Assembly: GCA_025360005.1 (NCBI GenBank)
Contig: JANYDA010000032.1
Span: forward strand, 212,624-276,623
Source: Fibrobacteria bacterium
GTDB taxonomy: Bacteria > Fibrobacterota > Fibrobacteria > UBA11236
Reading direction: 5' to 3'
DNA length: 64,000 nucleotides
The notes under the pieces are model-generated. The model had not been told where the DNA came from, did no database searches, and saw nothing but the letters and a program-made list of their open reading frames with translations. Each line of letters starts with the position of its first letter. Position 1 is the first letter of the stretch. Positions 19,939 to 28,608 of this stretch are shown one piece after another. A program made the position numbers and the translations under genes.

Positions 19939-21297
19939 TCAGCGGGCGCTCATGGGAACCTTGTTGGCATCCCCGCCCTTGCGTATGTAGGTTGAGAAAT
20001 AGACGCGGGCCTCGTCCGGTTTGCTCAGGTTGAGCAAGGTGCTTCCCAGGATGAAATAGGGTTCCAGGGCTTCGAAGCAATACACGGTGGCGTTGCGGGC
20101 GTAAGGCAGCAATTCCTTATCGTTTTTCTGGCGGAAATGGAACTCCATGGCCAGGGTGTTGGCTTCGCAAGACAGCGGATCCCTATCCAACATCACCTTC
20201 AGGTTGTCGGAAATGGATTGGTAATCCTCATTGCCCATCAAATCGTCCCACAGCGCTGTCAAAGCGGTGGCGTTGCCGGGCTTGCGGCGCAGCACCACCC
20301 GATAAAAATACTTGGACTGTTTTTCATACCCGCGCAACTGCAATTGGCGCGCCATGAACTCCTGGAGATCGGGATCGATATCCTGATACTCCTCCTTCAG
20401 AGTCTCCCAGATCTGATCGGATTTGAACTTGTTGCCGGTGCTGGCGTAAAGGCGGTACAGATCCGCGTGCACCAGCACGCGCAACCGATCCCAGGTGGTT
20501 TCCAATGCCTTCTGGTAAGCGGCGGCGGATTCCTCATTGCGGTCTTCCGCGGCCGCGTCCATGGCCTTCACCAGGAAATAATAATCCCGGTACGAAGGCG
20601 AGTTGGCTTCCCGTTTCAGGAACTCGCGTACTTCCTGCCATTTTCCCTGTTGGGCATAATTCATGGTGACCAGGTAGGACATTTCCCCTTGCGGAAACCG
20701 CTTCAGCAAGGACGCGGGGATTTTGGGATCCAGGGTGCCGTTGAGGAAGAAGTTGACCAGCAACAGGTTGCGGGCGCTTTCATAATCGAGTTGATCGGAG
20801 AAGCGCGCCAGCGCGGCCTGGCACAAGGCATAATCCCCCTGGCGGAAAGCCAGCACGGCCGTTTTCCGGTTCACCGGCTGGTAAGATTGCGTGCGCGATC
20901 CCAGATTCCGCAACACCAGCAATTGCGCGGAATACAGCTTTTCCTTCTCCAAACCGTTCTGCAATTGATCGAGCCGGGCCGGATCGAGATGCGCCAGGTT
21001 CGGCATCAAGTACGGCAGGCTGGTTTTGATGCGTCCCTGGGACAACCATACGTCGCCAACTTCCAGGATGGTTTTTCCCTGGTTGCCGGAAAGTTTGATG
21101 GCCTCGTCGAAATAGCCTTTGGCCAAATCCACCTGGCCGTTCTTGGCCGCCAAGGTTCCCAGCTTCATCCAATAGACGGGATTGTCCGGCTCGCGGGAAA
21201 CCAGCGCCTGCAGGGAATCCTCGCTCAGCTCCGGATTCTTGTTCCGCGAGCAAAAAGCCGAACCCCACAAGAAGCATCCCAATAGTATCGCCCGCAT
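19939..21297 (-). CDS. TPR-repeat exported protein, probable lipoprotein
   Basis: From ATG 21297 the product is 452 aa: a short signal peptide (MRAILLGCFLWGSAFCSRN) with a cysteine at 16 in an imperfect lipobox, then tetratricopeptide-like helical repeats throughout (PVYWMKLGTLAAKNGQVDLA, later YFYRVVLRRKPGNATALTAL, then PYFILGSTLLNLSKPDEARV). TPR proteins act as scaffolds; a periplasmic or outer-membrane location is likely. The frame is open to ATG 21354, which has a closer ribosome site, but that start would place 19 polar residues before the signal. It is convergent with the preceding exported gene and divergent from the pseudokinase gene. Confidence 0.85.
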   Translation of the reverse strand: MRAILLGCFLWGSAFCSRNKNPELSEDSLQALVSREPDNPVYWMKLGTLAAKNGQVDLAKGYFDEAIKLSGNQGKTILEVGDVWLSQGRIKTSLPYLMPNLAHLDPARLDQLQNGLEKEKLYSAQLLVLRNLGSRTQSYQPVNRKTAVLAFRQGDYALCQAALARFSDQLDYESARNLLLVNFFLNGTLDPKIPASLLKRFPQGEMSYLVTMNYAQQGKWQEVREFLKREANSPSYRDYYFLVKAMDAAAEDRNEESAAAYQKALETTWDRLRVLVHADLYRLYASTGNKFKSDQIWETLKEEYQDIDPDLQEFMARQLQLRGYEKQSKYFYRVVLRRKPGNATALTALWDDLMGNEDYQSISDNLKVMLDRDPLSCEANTLAMEFHFRQKNDKELLPYARNATVYCFEALEPYFILGSTLLNLSKPDEARVYFSTYIRKGGDANKVPMSAR

Positions 21298-21468
21298 GAG
21301 GATCGTCACGCGGATGTTGTTTGGGAATAAGGAAACCTGCGAATTACGTATCATCTACACCTGTGGTATCGGGGCCCGCGAACGCGAGTGACGCGCAAGG
21401 GCGCGGGGCTGTGTCTGCCTTAGCTTTGAAATATATAAAAAAGGCTCCTCGCTCCGCGCCGGTCCCGG

Positions 21469-21484
21469 CAGGCCGATAGGCCTG
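21469..21484. other. Perfect hairpin in the divergent promoter region
   Basis: CAGGCC-GATA-GGCCTG is a 6-bp perfect stem with a GATA loop in the gap between the TPR gene and the pseudokinase gene. An AT-rich stretch (21426-21443) beside it is the likely promoter area for one or both genes. Confidence 0.3.
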
Positions 21485-21591
21485 GAAGCGTTTCCCAGGA
21501 AGAGAAACCCAAGGGCCTAAAAATGTATACTTTCCCAAACCGGTACCTTGGGCGCGAGCCCCGAACGACAGAGACCGCGCGAGAGGGAATG

Positions 21592-23880
21592 ATGGCCGCG
21601 AATCCGCACTATGCCGAAGGCGAAGTGATCGCTAACAAGTATGTGGTGGAGGGCTTGATCGGGGAATCCCCGGCCGCCCGTACCTTCCTCGCCAACGGCA
21701 GCGCGGGAAAGCTGGCCGTGAAGATCTACCGGACGGAGGTTTCCGCGCGCCTTTTGGCGGCCCCGGATTTCTTCCTAAAAGCCGGCGTGATGACGGAAAT
21801 CGAACATGACAATCTCTGCGCCTGCCTGGACGTGCAAGAGGAAATGGGTCTGGTATTCGTGGCCCGCGCCTTCGCCGAAGGGCAGTCCTTCGAGGAATGG
21901 GCCCGCAAGCATCGCTCGGACGGCAACTATTTTTCGCGGGGCCTGGAGCTGTTATGGCAGGCCAGCCAAGGGCTTGCGGCCATGCACGAACGGACCCGGC
22001 ATCTGGATATCCATCCCGGCAACGTCATCGTAGGGCCGTTGCTGGCCCGCCTCTGCGATTGGGATCCGCGCTCCCTGGGTAACATGGAAATGACTCCCGA
22101 TCCCCTGCCCGGACGCCCGGAATACCAGGGTTACCGGGCCCCGGAAGCGGCCGGCCGCAACGGCTTCCTCAGTTATCCCAGCACGGATCTGTTCGCCGTG
22201 GCCGGGTTGCTTTACCGCTTGGTCAAAGGCGATCATCCTGCCCCAAGCCCCGAGCAAACCCTTGGGAATATTCGCGCTTTCGATAAGGACCTGGCCATAT
22301 TCCTAAGCAAGGCCATGCATCCCAAACCGGAAGAGCGCTTTCCCGATGCGGGCTCCTTTTCCGATGCCCTTTGGGAATTGCAAGCCGCCATGGGCCGCCT
22401 GCAAGAGCGCAACGCGCGCAATGCCCCCGCGCAACCCGCGCCCCGGCGCGGAACGGAACCCGACTACCGCAAGCCGGAACCTCGCCTTCCCGATCCCCCG
22501 CGTTCGCCCTCCGGCACCGATGGATTCGCGTCTTCGCCTCCCGGGAAAGAGCCTACCTTGTTCGGGACGCCCAAACCCGCTTCCGGCAACGATACCTTTT
22601 TCAATTTCTTCCCGCCCGCGGATACCGCTTCCGCCGCGCAACCGGCGCAAAACAATTTCCAGGCGCCGGAGCCTAAGGAGCCTAAACCCTCCGGCGACAC
22701 CCTGTTCGGCGCGCCCTCGTTCCAGGCCCCGCGCCAACCGCAACAACCGGTCCGCCCTGGCCAGGAGTTCGCTTCCTTCCCGGCCGATGCCGGCAACGCC
22801 GCTCCTCCCCCATCCGGTCTGGACGAATTGGAAACCCCGGGAACATTGTTCGGCGCGCAAGCCCCGCTGTTCGCCGCTCCCCCATCTTCCCCCAAGCTGC
22901 CGCCGCGCAGCGAACCGCCGGTAACGGCCAAGCCGTTGGCCGTCAGCCTTTCCTCGTTGGAAAAAGATCCGTTGGAAATGGCCGGCAACTCCGAGCCCGG
23001 CGGCTTCACCGCTTACGGGTTCAAAGGGGCCGGGGATAACCGCACCGGTATCTATACCCCGGAGGCTAAAGCGGCCGCGGCCAAAACCAAACTCATGATT
23101 CTTCTGGGGGCGGTGGGCGTGCTCATTCTGCTGCTGGGGATGGCCGGATTGTTCCTGTTCTTGCGGAGCAACGCAGCCCAGAAAGCTACGCCCGTAGTCG
23201 AATCCTCGTCCGAATCGGATGGGAGCGCCGCCGTCCAATCGGCCGGGCCTTCCGGGAACACGCAGAATCCTTCCGCGCAATCCGCCGCCGCAACCGGAGC
23301 CGCCGCCGCGCAACCGGTTAAAAACCGGGATCAGGAAGCAGCCATGGATCCGCCGACGGCCCAAACCGCCGCGCCCCAACCCTCCGCTCAGCAGGCGCGG
23401 CCGGCCGGACCGGGGAAAAGCTATTCGGAACCCCCCATGCCCGCCATACCCGCCGAGCCCCCCCGCCCCGGCATGGCCTCCGGTACGGACGCGGCTGCGG
23501 AAGCCCCTCCCGCCCAGGCTGCCGCCAAACCGTCCAAGACGCCCTTGTACCGGGGTAACAATCATGTTACTCCGGAACGGGAGGCCCGGCTGATGGGAAT
23601 GGTGCAAAGCCGCGCTTGGCCCAACTCGGCGCAGGAATGCCTCAGGGCCGGCGATGATCTGAACGATTTGAAGAAAACGGCGGAAGCCAACGTGGCCTAC
23701 TCCAAAGCTCTGGCCGCGACGGATATCACCGGGAAGCAGAAGATCCTCGCCTTCGGCGGACTGGCCGTGACCTTCCAAACCATGGGCATGCGCGATCAGG
23801 CCCGCGACGCCGTCCAGCAAATCCTAGCCATCAACCCCAAGAACGGGTTTGCGCTCAAGCTCCAAGAAAGATTGAAGTAA
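21592..23880 (+). CDS. Membrane-anchored Ser/Thr kinase-like protein (degenerate), with TPR-like C-terminus
   Basis: With the start at 21592 the protein is 762 aa. The N-terminal domain (about 15-270) has a protein-kinase fold: LAVKIYR supplies the ATP-binding lysine, HLDIHPGNVIV replaces HRDLKPEN (Asp and Asn kept, Lys changed to His), and the DFG position reads DWD; the glycine loop (LIGESPAARTF) is poor. Then follow a long Pro/Ala-rich linker, one membrane helix (about 502-528, LMILLGAVGVLILLLGMAGL), a second disordered linker, and a C-terminal TPR-like repeat (WPNSAQECLRAGDDLNDLKK onward). This suggests a pseudokinase or weak kinase signalling across the inner membrane. The start was chosen by a GAGAGGGA site; ATG 21523 is open in frame. 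Confidence 0.85.
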   Translation: MAANPHYAEGEVIANKYVVEGLIGESPAARTFLANGSAGKLAVKIYRTEVSARLLAAPDFFLKAGVMTEIEHDNLCACLDVQEEMGLVFVARAFAEGQSFEEWARKHRSDGNYFSRGLELLWQASQGLAAMHERTRHLDIHPGNVIVGPLLARLCDWDPRSLGNMEMTPDPLPGRPEYQGYRAPEAAGRNGFLSYPSTDLFAVAGLLYRLVKGDHPAPSPEQTLGNIRAFDKDLAIFLSKAMHPKPEERFPDAGSFSDALWELQAAMGRLQERNARNAPAQPAPRRGTEPDYRKPEPRLPDPPRSPSGTDGFASSPPGKEPTLFGTPKPASGNDTFFNFFPPADTASAAQPAQNNFQAPEPKEPKPSGDTLFGAPSFQAPRQPQQPVRPGQEFASFPADAGNAAPPPSGLDELETPGTLFGAQAPLFAAPPSSPKLPPRSEPPVTAKPLAVSLSSLEKDPLEMAGNSEPGGFTAYGFKGAGDNRTGIYTPEAKAAAAKTKLMILLGAVGVLILLLGMAGLFLFLRSNAAQKATPVVESSSESDGSAAVQSAGPSGNTQNPSAQSAAATGAAAAQPVKNRDQEAAMDPPTAQTAAPQPSAQQARPAGPGKSYSEPPMPAIPAEPPRPGMASGTDAAAEAPPAQAAAKPSKTPLYRGNNHVTPEREARLMGMVQSRAWPNSAQECLRAGDDLNDLKKTAEANVAYSKALAATDITGKQKILAFGGLAVTFQTMGMRDQARDAVQQILAINPKNGFALKLQERLK

Positions 23881-23922
23881 GGGTCCGTTAAGAAATAACC
23901 GCATCCCACCGAGGGCGGAGGC

Positions 23923-24366
23923 TCAGACGGGATAGGTCTTGGGCGCATCTTCCGGCATCCAGGCCGCTTCGCCCGGGCCAGGCACCAATCCGCCGGACCT
24001 GATGTTCACGGAGATGCGCGACAGGGAACGCAGCATGCCGGGACCGGCGCCGAACCGGCCCAGGGCATCCACCGCCACGCGCAGGTTTGGATCGATGCCC
24101 CCGGAAAAAAAGACGTTGGGGAATCCTATCCAGCACGCGAGCATGTTCTCGCCGTCGCTCCTCCACTCGTAACGCCAACGTTCCCCCCGGAAGGGGCGCG
24201 GCAAACCGGGTTCGCCCATTTCGATGTAGGATTGCAGGCAATGGCCGGAACTCTTGGCCTGCGACACCAGGATGCCGGCCAGAACGGGCAGGCGCGCCGG
24301 AGTTTCCAGGCGCGTGCGCAAGGGCAGGATCACGCGTGTGCTGTTGGCGAGAACGATGAAGCTCAT
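23923..24366 (-). CDS. Unknown protein, short paralogue of its upstream neighbour
   Basis: This is a 147-residue protein without signal peptide or membrane helix. It begins MSFIVLANSTRVILPL and contains GERWRYEWRSDGENMLACWIG followed by FPNVFFSGGID. These segments align along the length with the first ~150 residues of the 457-aa protein encoded just upstream (MSYQVTLNSRNVLVPL; GKEWELWVQKAGEMLCVYYLG, then VPDRFFAGDDD). The two genes are 12 bases apart on the same strand, so they form an operon of a long and a short version of one domain. I do not know the family; a structural or adaptor role is only a guess. Confidence 0.75.
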   Translation of the reverse strand: MSFIVLANSTRVILPLRTRLETPARLPVLAGILVSQAKSSGHCLQSYIEMGEPGLPRPFRGERWRYEWRSDGENMLACWIGFPNVFFSGGIDPNLRVAVDALGRFGAGPGMLRSLSRISVNIRSGGLVPGPGEAAWMPEDAPKTYPV

Positions 24367-24378
24367 AGCGGGAACCGG

Positions 24379-25752
24379 TCAGGCCGGAGTGCGCGCCCCG
24401 GCGGCTTTTACTTCCAGGTATTCCCTCAGGGATTCCCGCAACGGATGGCCCACCGAATCCCAGGCCGAATAGCCGAAGGTACCGTCGAAAACGGATTCCA
24501 GCGATCGTAACATTTCCCCGTGGGAACGATACAGCTCCCGGATACCCGACTCCAGGCTTTCATGGGAAACCCCGGACGCGGAAGCGGTCGGCGTTTGGCG
24601 CGGCGCCGCAGCCAGGACTTCCACCGGGGAAGGCTTCGACCGATCGGACCAATCCGCGTGGGATGGTTCCGCCAGCGCGCTTTGCAAAACGTCTTGGTGA
24701 GCTATCAGGGTGCGGGCCAACTGCGACAAGGCGGCCGCCACTTCGGCGGCCGGAAGATCGGCGATGGAGGAATCCGGACGCGCGCCTTCCGGAGCGACGG
24801 TGGACCTGAGCAAGCGATGCATCATGGGGTGGCGGATGGCGATACGACGCTGCGCCGTTCCTTGCGTATCCCGCAACAGCCGATCCACGCCTGCGGCGCC
24901 CGCATACGGCTCCAGCCAGAATACCCAAGCGCCGCTGCCGCTTTTGCCCATGGCGCGGATCTTCTCCGTGGCCGCTTCGCGGAAGCCGGCCTCGTCCAAG
25001 CCGATGTCGCGCCCGAACCAATGGGTAATCTTGCGGTTACGTCCGTAGAAACAGCCGCCCTTGATGGCGTAATAACCGCCCGCTCCCGGATTGCCGGCGT
25101 CCCCGTCCGGCGCCGAAGGCGCCAGATTTTCCACTACGGCCTGGATCCAATTCTTGGCTTCCCAATGCTTGCCTAGGCTGACGGGAACGCGATCCGCCTG
25201 ATCCATTTGCAGTCCCACCATCAGAATCGCCTGACGCTTGCCCGCGAACTCGAAGGCCTGCACATCGTGATGCTCGATGAAATTATGCGGCAACAAGGCG
25301 GGAAAGAAACGTTCCCCCAGGCTCAGGAAACCCGGTATCAGAGGCGGCGCCATCTGGGCCTGCAAGGTAACGTCCACGCCTCCGGAAAAATCCTCGCGCC
25401 CGGTCAGGGGCGAAGTGCCCACCACCTGCACGGAAAGGGAACGCAGTTGCTTGCCGTCATCGTCCCCGGCGAAAAACCGATCGGGAACGCCCAGATAATA
25501 GACGCACAGCATCTCGCCGGCTTTCTGGACCCAGAGTTCCCATTCCTTCCCGGCATAACCGCGCATGGAATCCTGACAGATCCGCAAGGGAATGAACTCC
25601 TGGGAAAAGCCGCCGCCCGCGGAAACCCGGATCACCATCGCCGTGGCTGTGTCCAAGCGGGACAATGCCCCATGCATCCGTTCCCCGCTGCCGTCTTCCA
25701 AGGCGAGCGGCACCAGAACGTTGCGCGAATTGAGTGTGACCTGATAGGACAT
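24379..25752 (-). CDS. Unknown 457-aa protein, long member of a tandem paralogue pair
   Basis: The start was set at ATG 25752 (MSYQVTLNSRNVLVPL) because GGGGAAGG stands before it; the frame is open further upstream without conserved character. The N-terminal domain (about 1-150) is shared with the downstream 147-aa protein. The middle (150-330) contains many aromatic and glycine residues (GGYYAIKGGCFYGRNRKITHWFG, GSGAWVFWLEPYAG) and the last third is helical with a disordered Ser/Pro linker (SHADWSDRSKPSPVE). No signal peptide, membrane helix or known catalytic motif is visible. It may be cytosolic. Confidence 0.8.
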   Translation of the reverse strand: MSYQVTLNSRNVLVPLALEDGSGERMHGALSRLDTATAMVIRVSAGGGFSQEFIPLRICQDSMRGYAGKEWELWVQKAGEMLCVYYLGVPDRFFAGDDDGKQLRSLSVQVVGTSPLTGREDFSGGVDVTLQAQMAPPLIPGFLSLGERFFPALLPHNFIEHHDVQAFEFAGKRQAILMVGLQMDQADRVPVSLGKHWEAKNWIQAVVENLAPSAPDGDAGNPGAGGYYAIKGGCFYGRNRKITHWFGRDIGLDEAGFREAATEKIRAMGKSGSGAWVFWLEPYAGAAGVDRLLRDTQGTAQRRIAIRHPMMHRLLRSTVAPEGARPDSSIADLPAAEVAAALSQLARTLIAHQDVLQSALAEPSHADWSDRSKPSPVEVLAAAPRQTPTASASGVSHESLESGIRELYRSHGEMLRSLESVFDGTFGYSAWDSVGHPLRESLREYLEVKAAGARTPA

Positions 25753-25905
25753 CGGCCTTCCCCGTGTGGATGTGAGGAAAATAGCTTTTTGAGTCGAAAG
25801 ACCCATGGTGCGGAACGGAAAAAGCGCCTCTGATAACGGGGCAAGGTGAAAATCCGCAAACTTAAAGTGGCCGAATTCCCGGGATTGCGACCTCGGCTGC
25901 AATCA

Positions 25906-26916
25906 TCAAACCAGGGTGGCCGCGAAAGCGAGCAGGGTCCCTTCCACCGCGGGCGGCCTGCTCCCGCGGCCGCCCTCGGCCGGTTCCGATTCTCCCGCGC
26001 CATCGAAGTCCTCCGGCAGATCCAACCTTCGGATCGCCGCATGCTTCCGGCCCGATCGCTCCAGGGTAGCTTCCAGGTTACCCCGGAAGCGCTCCGGCGC
26101 GATGCCGCCGAAATTGGTGAGCGCAAACAGGCGTCCGCGGGGCCGCAGCAAGCGCGCGCATTTTTCCAGGAGGTTCCAGTAGTCGTTGGCGAAGGTGAAA
26201 GTACCGGCTTGCGAACGCGAAAAGCTGGGCGGATCGAGTATGATCACGTCGTACTCCATCCCTTTCCTGGCCGCCCAATCCAGGTATCTGCCGCTGTCCA
26301 TGCGCACGAATTTCGACTTATCCGGAGCCAGGCCGTTGAGCGCCAGATTGTCCTTCCCCCAGCCCAGGTAGCGCGCGGAGACGTCCACGTTGACCACGGC
26401 GCCCAGGTTTTGCCTGGCGGAAGCCACCCCCAAGGAACAGGAATAGCTGAAAAGGTTCAGTACGTCATGATCCCCGCAGGTTTCCGTCAGGAGCTCACGT
26501 AACATGCGCGTGTCCAGGAACAGGCCCACATTGCGGGGATGGCGCGGATGGACCTGGAAAAGCAAAGGCCCTTCCCGGACCACGGCCGTTTCCGGAACCG
26601 ATCCGAACAGGATACGGCCCTCCTCCCTGCCCGCTTCGTCCTTGGCGCTGCGATCCTTCAGGGCGATGCCCTGCGCGCCGGTGATCCGGGCCAGAGCCGC
26701 CGCGAAATCCCCGTACCTTTCCGCGGTTTCCTTGTCGTAAGCGTAGACCACCAAAGACGCGGCGAAAGCATCGACGATCAAACCCGGCGTGCCGGACGCC
26801 GCGCCGTTCAGCAATCGGTATGCGTCCGTCCGTTCCCGCAAGCGCGCCCTGCGCTGCCAGGCCGTTTCCAATGATTTCCCGAACCCGGACGATTGCATTG
26901 CGCCGAAACCTTCCAC
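25906..26916 (-). CDS. Class I SAM-dependent methyltransferase, RlmI/RlmK-like
   Basis: The product (336 aa) has the RlmI/RlmK-type methyltransferase domain: NVGLFLDTRMLRELL (about 148-162), SAM-binding VLNLFSYSCSLGVASARQNLG, acidic DVSARYLGWGKDNLALNG, and the catalytic DPPSFSRSQ followed by LLRPRGRLFALTN. This family methylates cytosine C5 or guanine N7 of 23S rRNA. The usual N-terminal PUA domain of RlmI is largely missing; only a short EEHD-like linker (RLLNGAASGTPGLIVDAF) precedes the catalytic core. ATG 26916 or 26898 (MQSSGFGKS) could be used. It is divergent from zwf. Confidence 0.85.
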   Translation of the reverse strand: MEGFGAMQSSGFGKSLETAWQRRARLRERTDAYRLLNGAASGTPGLIVDAFAASLVVYAYDKETAERYGDFAAALARITGAQGIALKDRSAKDEAGREEGRILFGSVPETAVVREGPLLFQVHPRHPRNVGLFLDTRMLRELLTETCGDHDVLNLFSYSCSLGVASARQNLGAVVNVDVSARYLGWGKDNLALNGLAPDKSKFVRMDSGRYLDWAARKGMEYDVIILDPPSFSRSQAGTFTFANDYWNLLEKCARLLRPRGRLFALTNFGGIAPERFRGNLEATLERSGRKHAAIRRLDLPEDFDGAGESEPAEGGRGSRPPAVEGTLLAFAATLV

Positions 26917-26975
26917 TTAGCCGATCCCCGGCGGAAAAATTATAAATTTGAAGGAAATCAACCCGGGATTGTTAG

Positions 26976-28553
26976 ATGCCCATGACCTTCGATGAAAAAA
27001 CCCGCAGCACGTCCAATTTTTTCAATAACAAGGGGCGCTGCACGGAGGAATGCCTGATCATCATTTTCGGCGGCTCCGGCGACTTGGCCAAGCGGAAATT
27101 GTTCCCCGCGCTCGGGAACCTCATGTTCAAGAAACTGCTCCCCGAGCGGTTCAAGATCATCGCGGTGGGCCGCAAGCCCATGGAGAACAAGGATCTGCTC
27201 TCGATGGGCAAATACCCGGCGGAATTCGCCGGGCGCTTCGCCTACCTGCAAACCGATTATAGCCCCGCCGGCATCCAGAAACTGAAATCCGCTTGCGAGG
27301 CGATTTCCAGAGAGTCCGGCATCGCGCCCAACTATCTGTTCTACCTGGCCATCCCGCCGGAAGGGTATGCGGAAGTGGCGAAGGCCCTGAAAGCCGGCGG
27401 CATGGTGTATCCGCCCAAAGGCCCCAACTGGTCCCGACTGGTGGTGGAAAAGCCTTACGGCAAGGACATCGAAAGCGCCATTGTTTTGAACGAGAACCTG
27501 CTGGCCTGCTTCGCCGAAAAGCAGATCTACCGCATCGATCATTATCTGGGCAAGGAGGCGGTGCAGAACCTGCTCGTATTCCGCTTCGCCAACTCCGTGT
27601 TCGAGGCCATCTGGAACCACCACTATATCGAGCATGTGCAGATCAGCCATTCGGAAATCCTGGGTGCCGAGGATCGCGCGGAGTATTTCGATCAAAGCGG
27701 ACTGCTGCGCGATATGATCCAGAACCATCTCATGCAGATCTTCTCCCTGGTCACCATGGAACCGCCCGTGAGCCTTTCCGCGGACGCCATCCGCGACGAG
27801 AAGGTGAAAGTGCTGCGGAGCCTGCGTCCCTTGGACATGCAGGCAAACCCGCCCGCCGCCATCCGCGGGCAGTACGGTCCGGGAGTCATCAAGGACAAGC
27901 CAGTCAACGGCTATCGCCAGGAAAAAGGCATCAAGCCGGACAGCAGCACGGAAACCTTCGTGGCCATCCGCATGAACATCGACAATTTCCGCTGGGCCGG
28001 CGTGCCCTTCTACCTGCGTTCCGGCAAGCGCCTGGGCCGCAAGGGCACGGAAGTGGTGGTCACTTTCAAGAAGCTGCCGCGCATCCTGTTCAACAACAAG
28101 GGCGTCTCCCTCACCAACAACCGCATCGTCTTCAAGATCCAACCGCAGGAAGCCATTCTGCTGGAGCTGACGACCAAGAACCCCGGCCAGAGTTTTGAAC
28201 TGTCCGATACGTCGATGAACTTCTGCTACAGCGATCACTTCGACACCAGCGCGGACGCCTACGAGCGGTTGCTGCTGGACGCGGCCCTGGGGGATCCCAC
28301 CCTGTTCGTTCGTTCCGATGAAACTGAGCTATCGTGGAAATACCTGGACCCCTTGCTGAAAAACTGGGCCGTGACGCCCGCGGGCGATAAGTTCCCCAAC
28401 TATGCCGCGGGCAGCGAAGGCCCGGCTTTGGCGGCGGAGGTGCTGGTGGAGCGCGACGAACCGGTAGAGTGGCTGGACTTCTCCAAGTACGACAATATCT
28501 GCGCTCCGGCCGAAGCCGCCGGAACCCCGTCGGCGGAGAGCGGCAAGTCCTGA
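26976..28553 (+). CDS. zwf: Glucose-6-phosphate 1-dehydrogenase
   Basis: Zwf oxidises glucose-6-phosphate to 6-phosphogluconolactone, the entry to the oxidative pentose phosphate pathway and a main source of NADPH. The 525-residue protein has the nucleotide-binding IIFGGSGDLAKRKLFPAL (about 28-45) and the active-site signature YRIDHYLGKEAVQNLLVFRF, with the C-terminal domain extending to SWKYLDPLLKNW. An AT-rich AAATT-ATA-AATTT symmetrical element lies just upstream (26937-26953). No gnd or pgl gene is adjacent. Confidence 0.95.
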   Translation: MPMTFDEKTRSTSNFFNNKGRCTEECLIIIFGGSGDLAKRKLFPALGNLMFKKLLPERFKIIAVGRKPMENKDLLSMGKYPAEFAGRFAYLQTDYSPAGIQKLKSACEAISRESGIAPNYLFYLAIPPEGYAEVAKALKAGGMVYPPKGPNWSRLVVEKPYGKDIESAIVLNENLLACFAEKQIYRIDHYLGKEAVQNLLVFRFANSVFEAIWNHHYIEHVQISHSEILGAEDRAEYFDQSGLLRDMIQNHLMQIFSLVTMEPPVSLSADAIRDEKVKVLRSLRPLDMQANPPAAIRGQYGPGVIKDKPVNGYRQEKGIKPDSSTETFVAIRMNIDNFRWAGVPFYLRSGKRLGRKGTEVVVTFKKLPRILFNNKGVSLTNNRIVFKIQPQEAILLELTTKNPGQSFELSDTSMNFCYSDHFDTSADAYERLLLDAALGDPTLFVRSDETELSWKYLDPLLKNWAVTPAGDKFPNYAAGSEGPALAAEVLVERDEPVEWLDFSKYDNICAPAEAAGTPSAESGKS

Positions 28554-28563
28554 CCGAAGCGCG

Positions 28564-28604
28564 CTCCCCAAGGCCGCGTTTTTTTGAACCGGTTTTTTGG
28601 GGAG
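28564..28604. terminator. Inverted repeat between convergent zwf and GGR-like genes
   Basis: CTCCCCAA at 28564-28571 pairs with TTGGGGAG at 28597-28604. Between them are T-runs of seven and six and a small AACCGGTT palindrome. It fills the 55-base gap between two converging genes, so a bidirectional terminator is likely. Confidence 0.55.
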
Positions 28605-28608
28605 ACCG

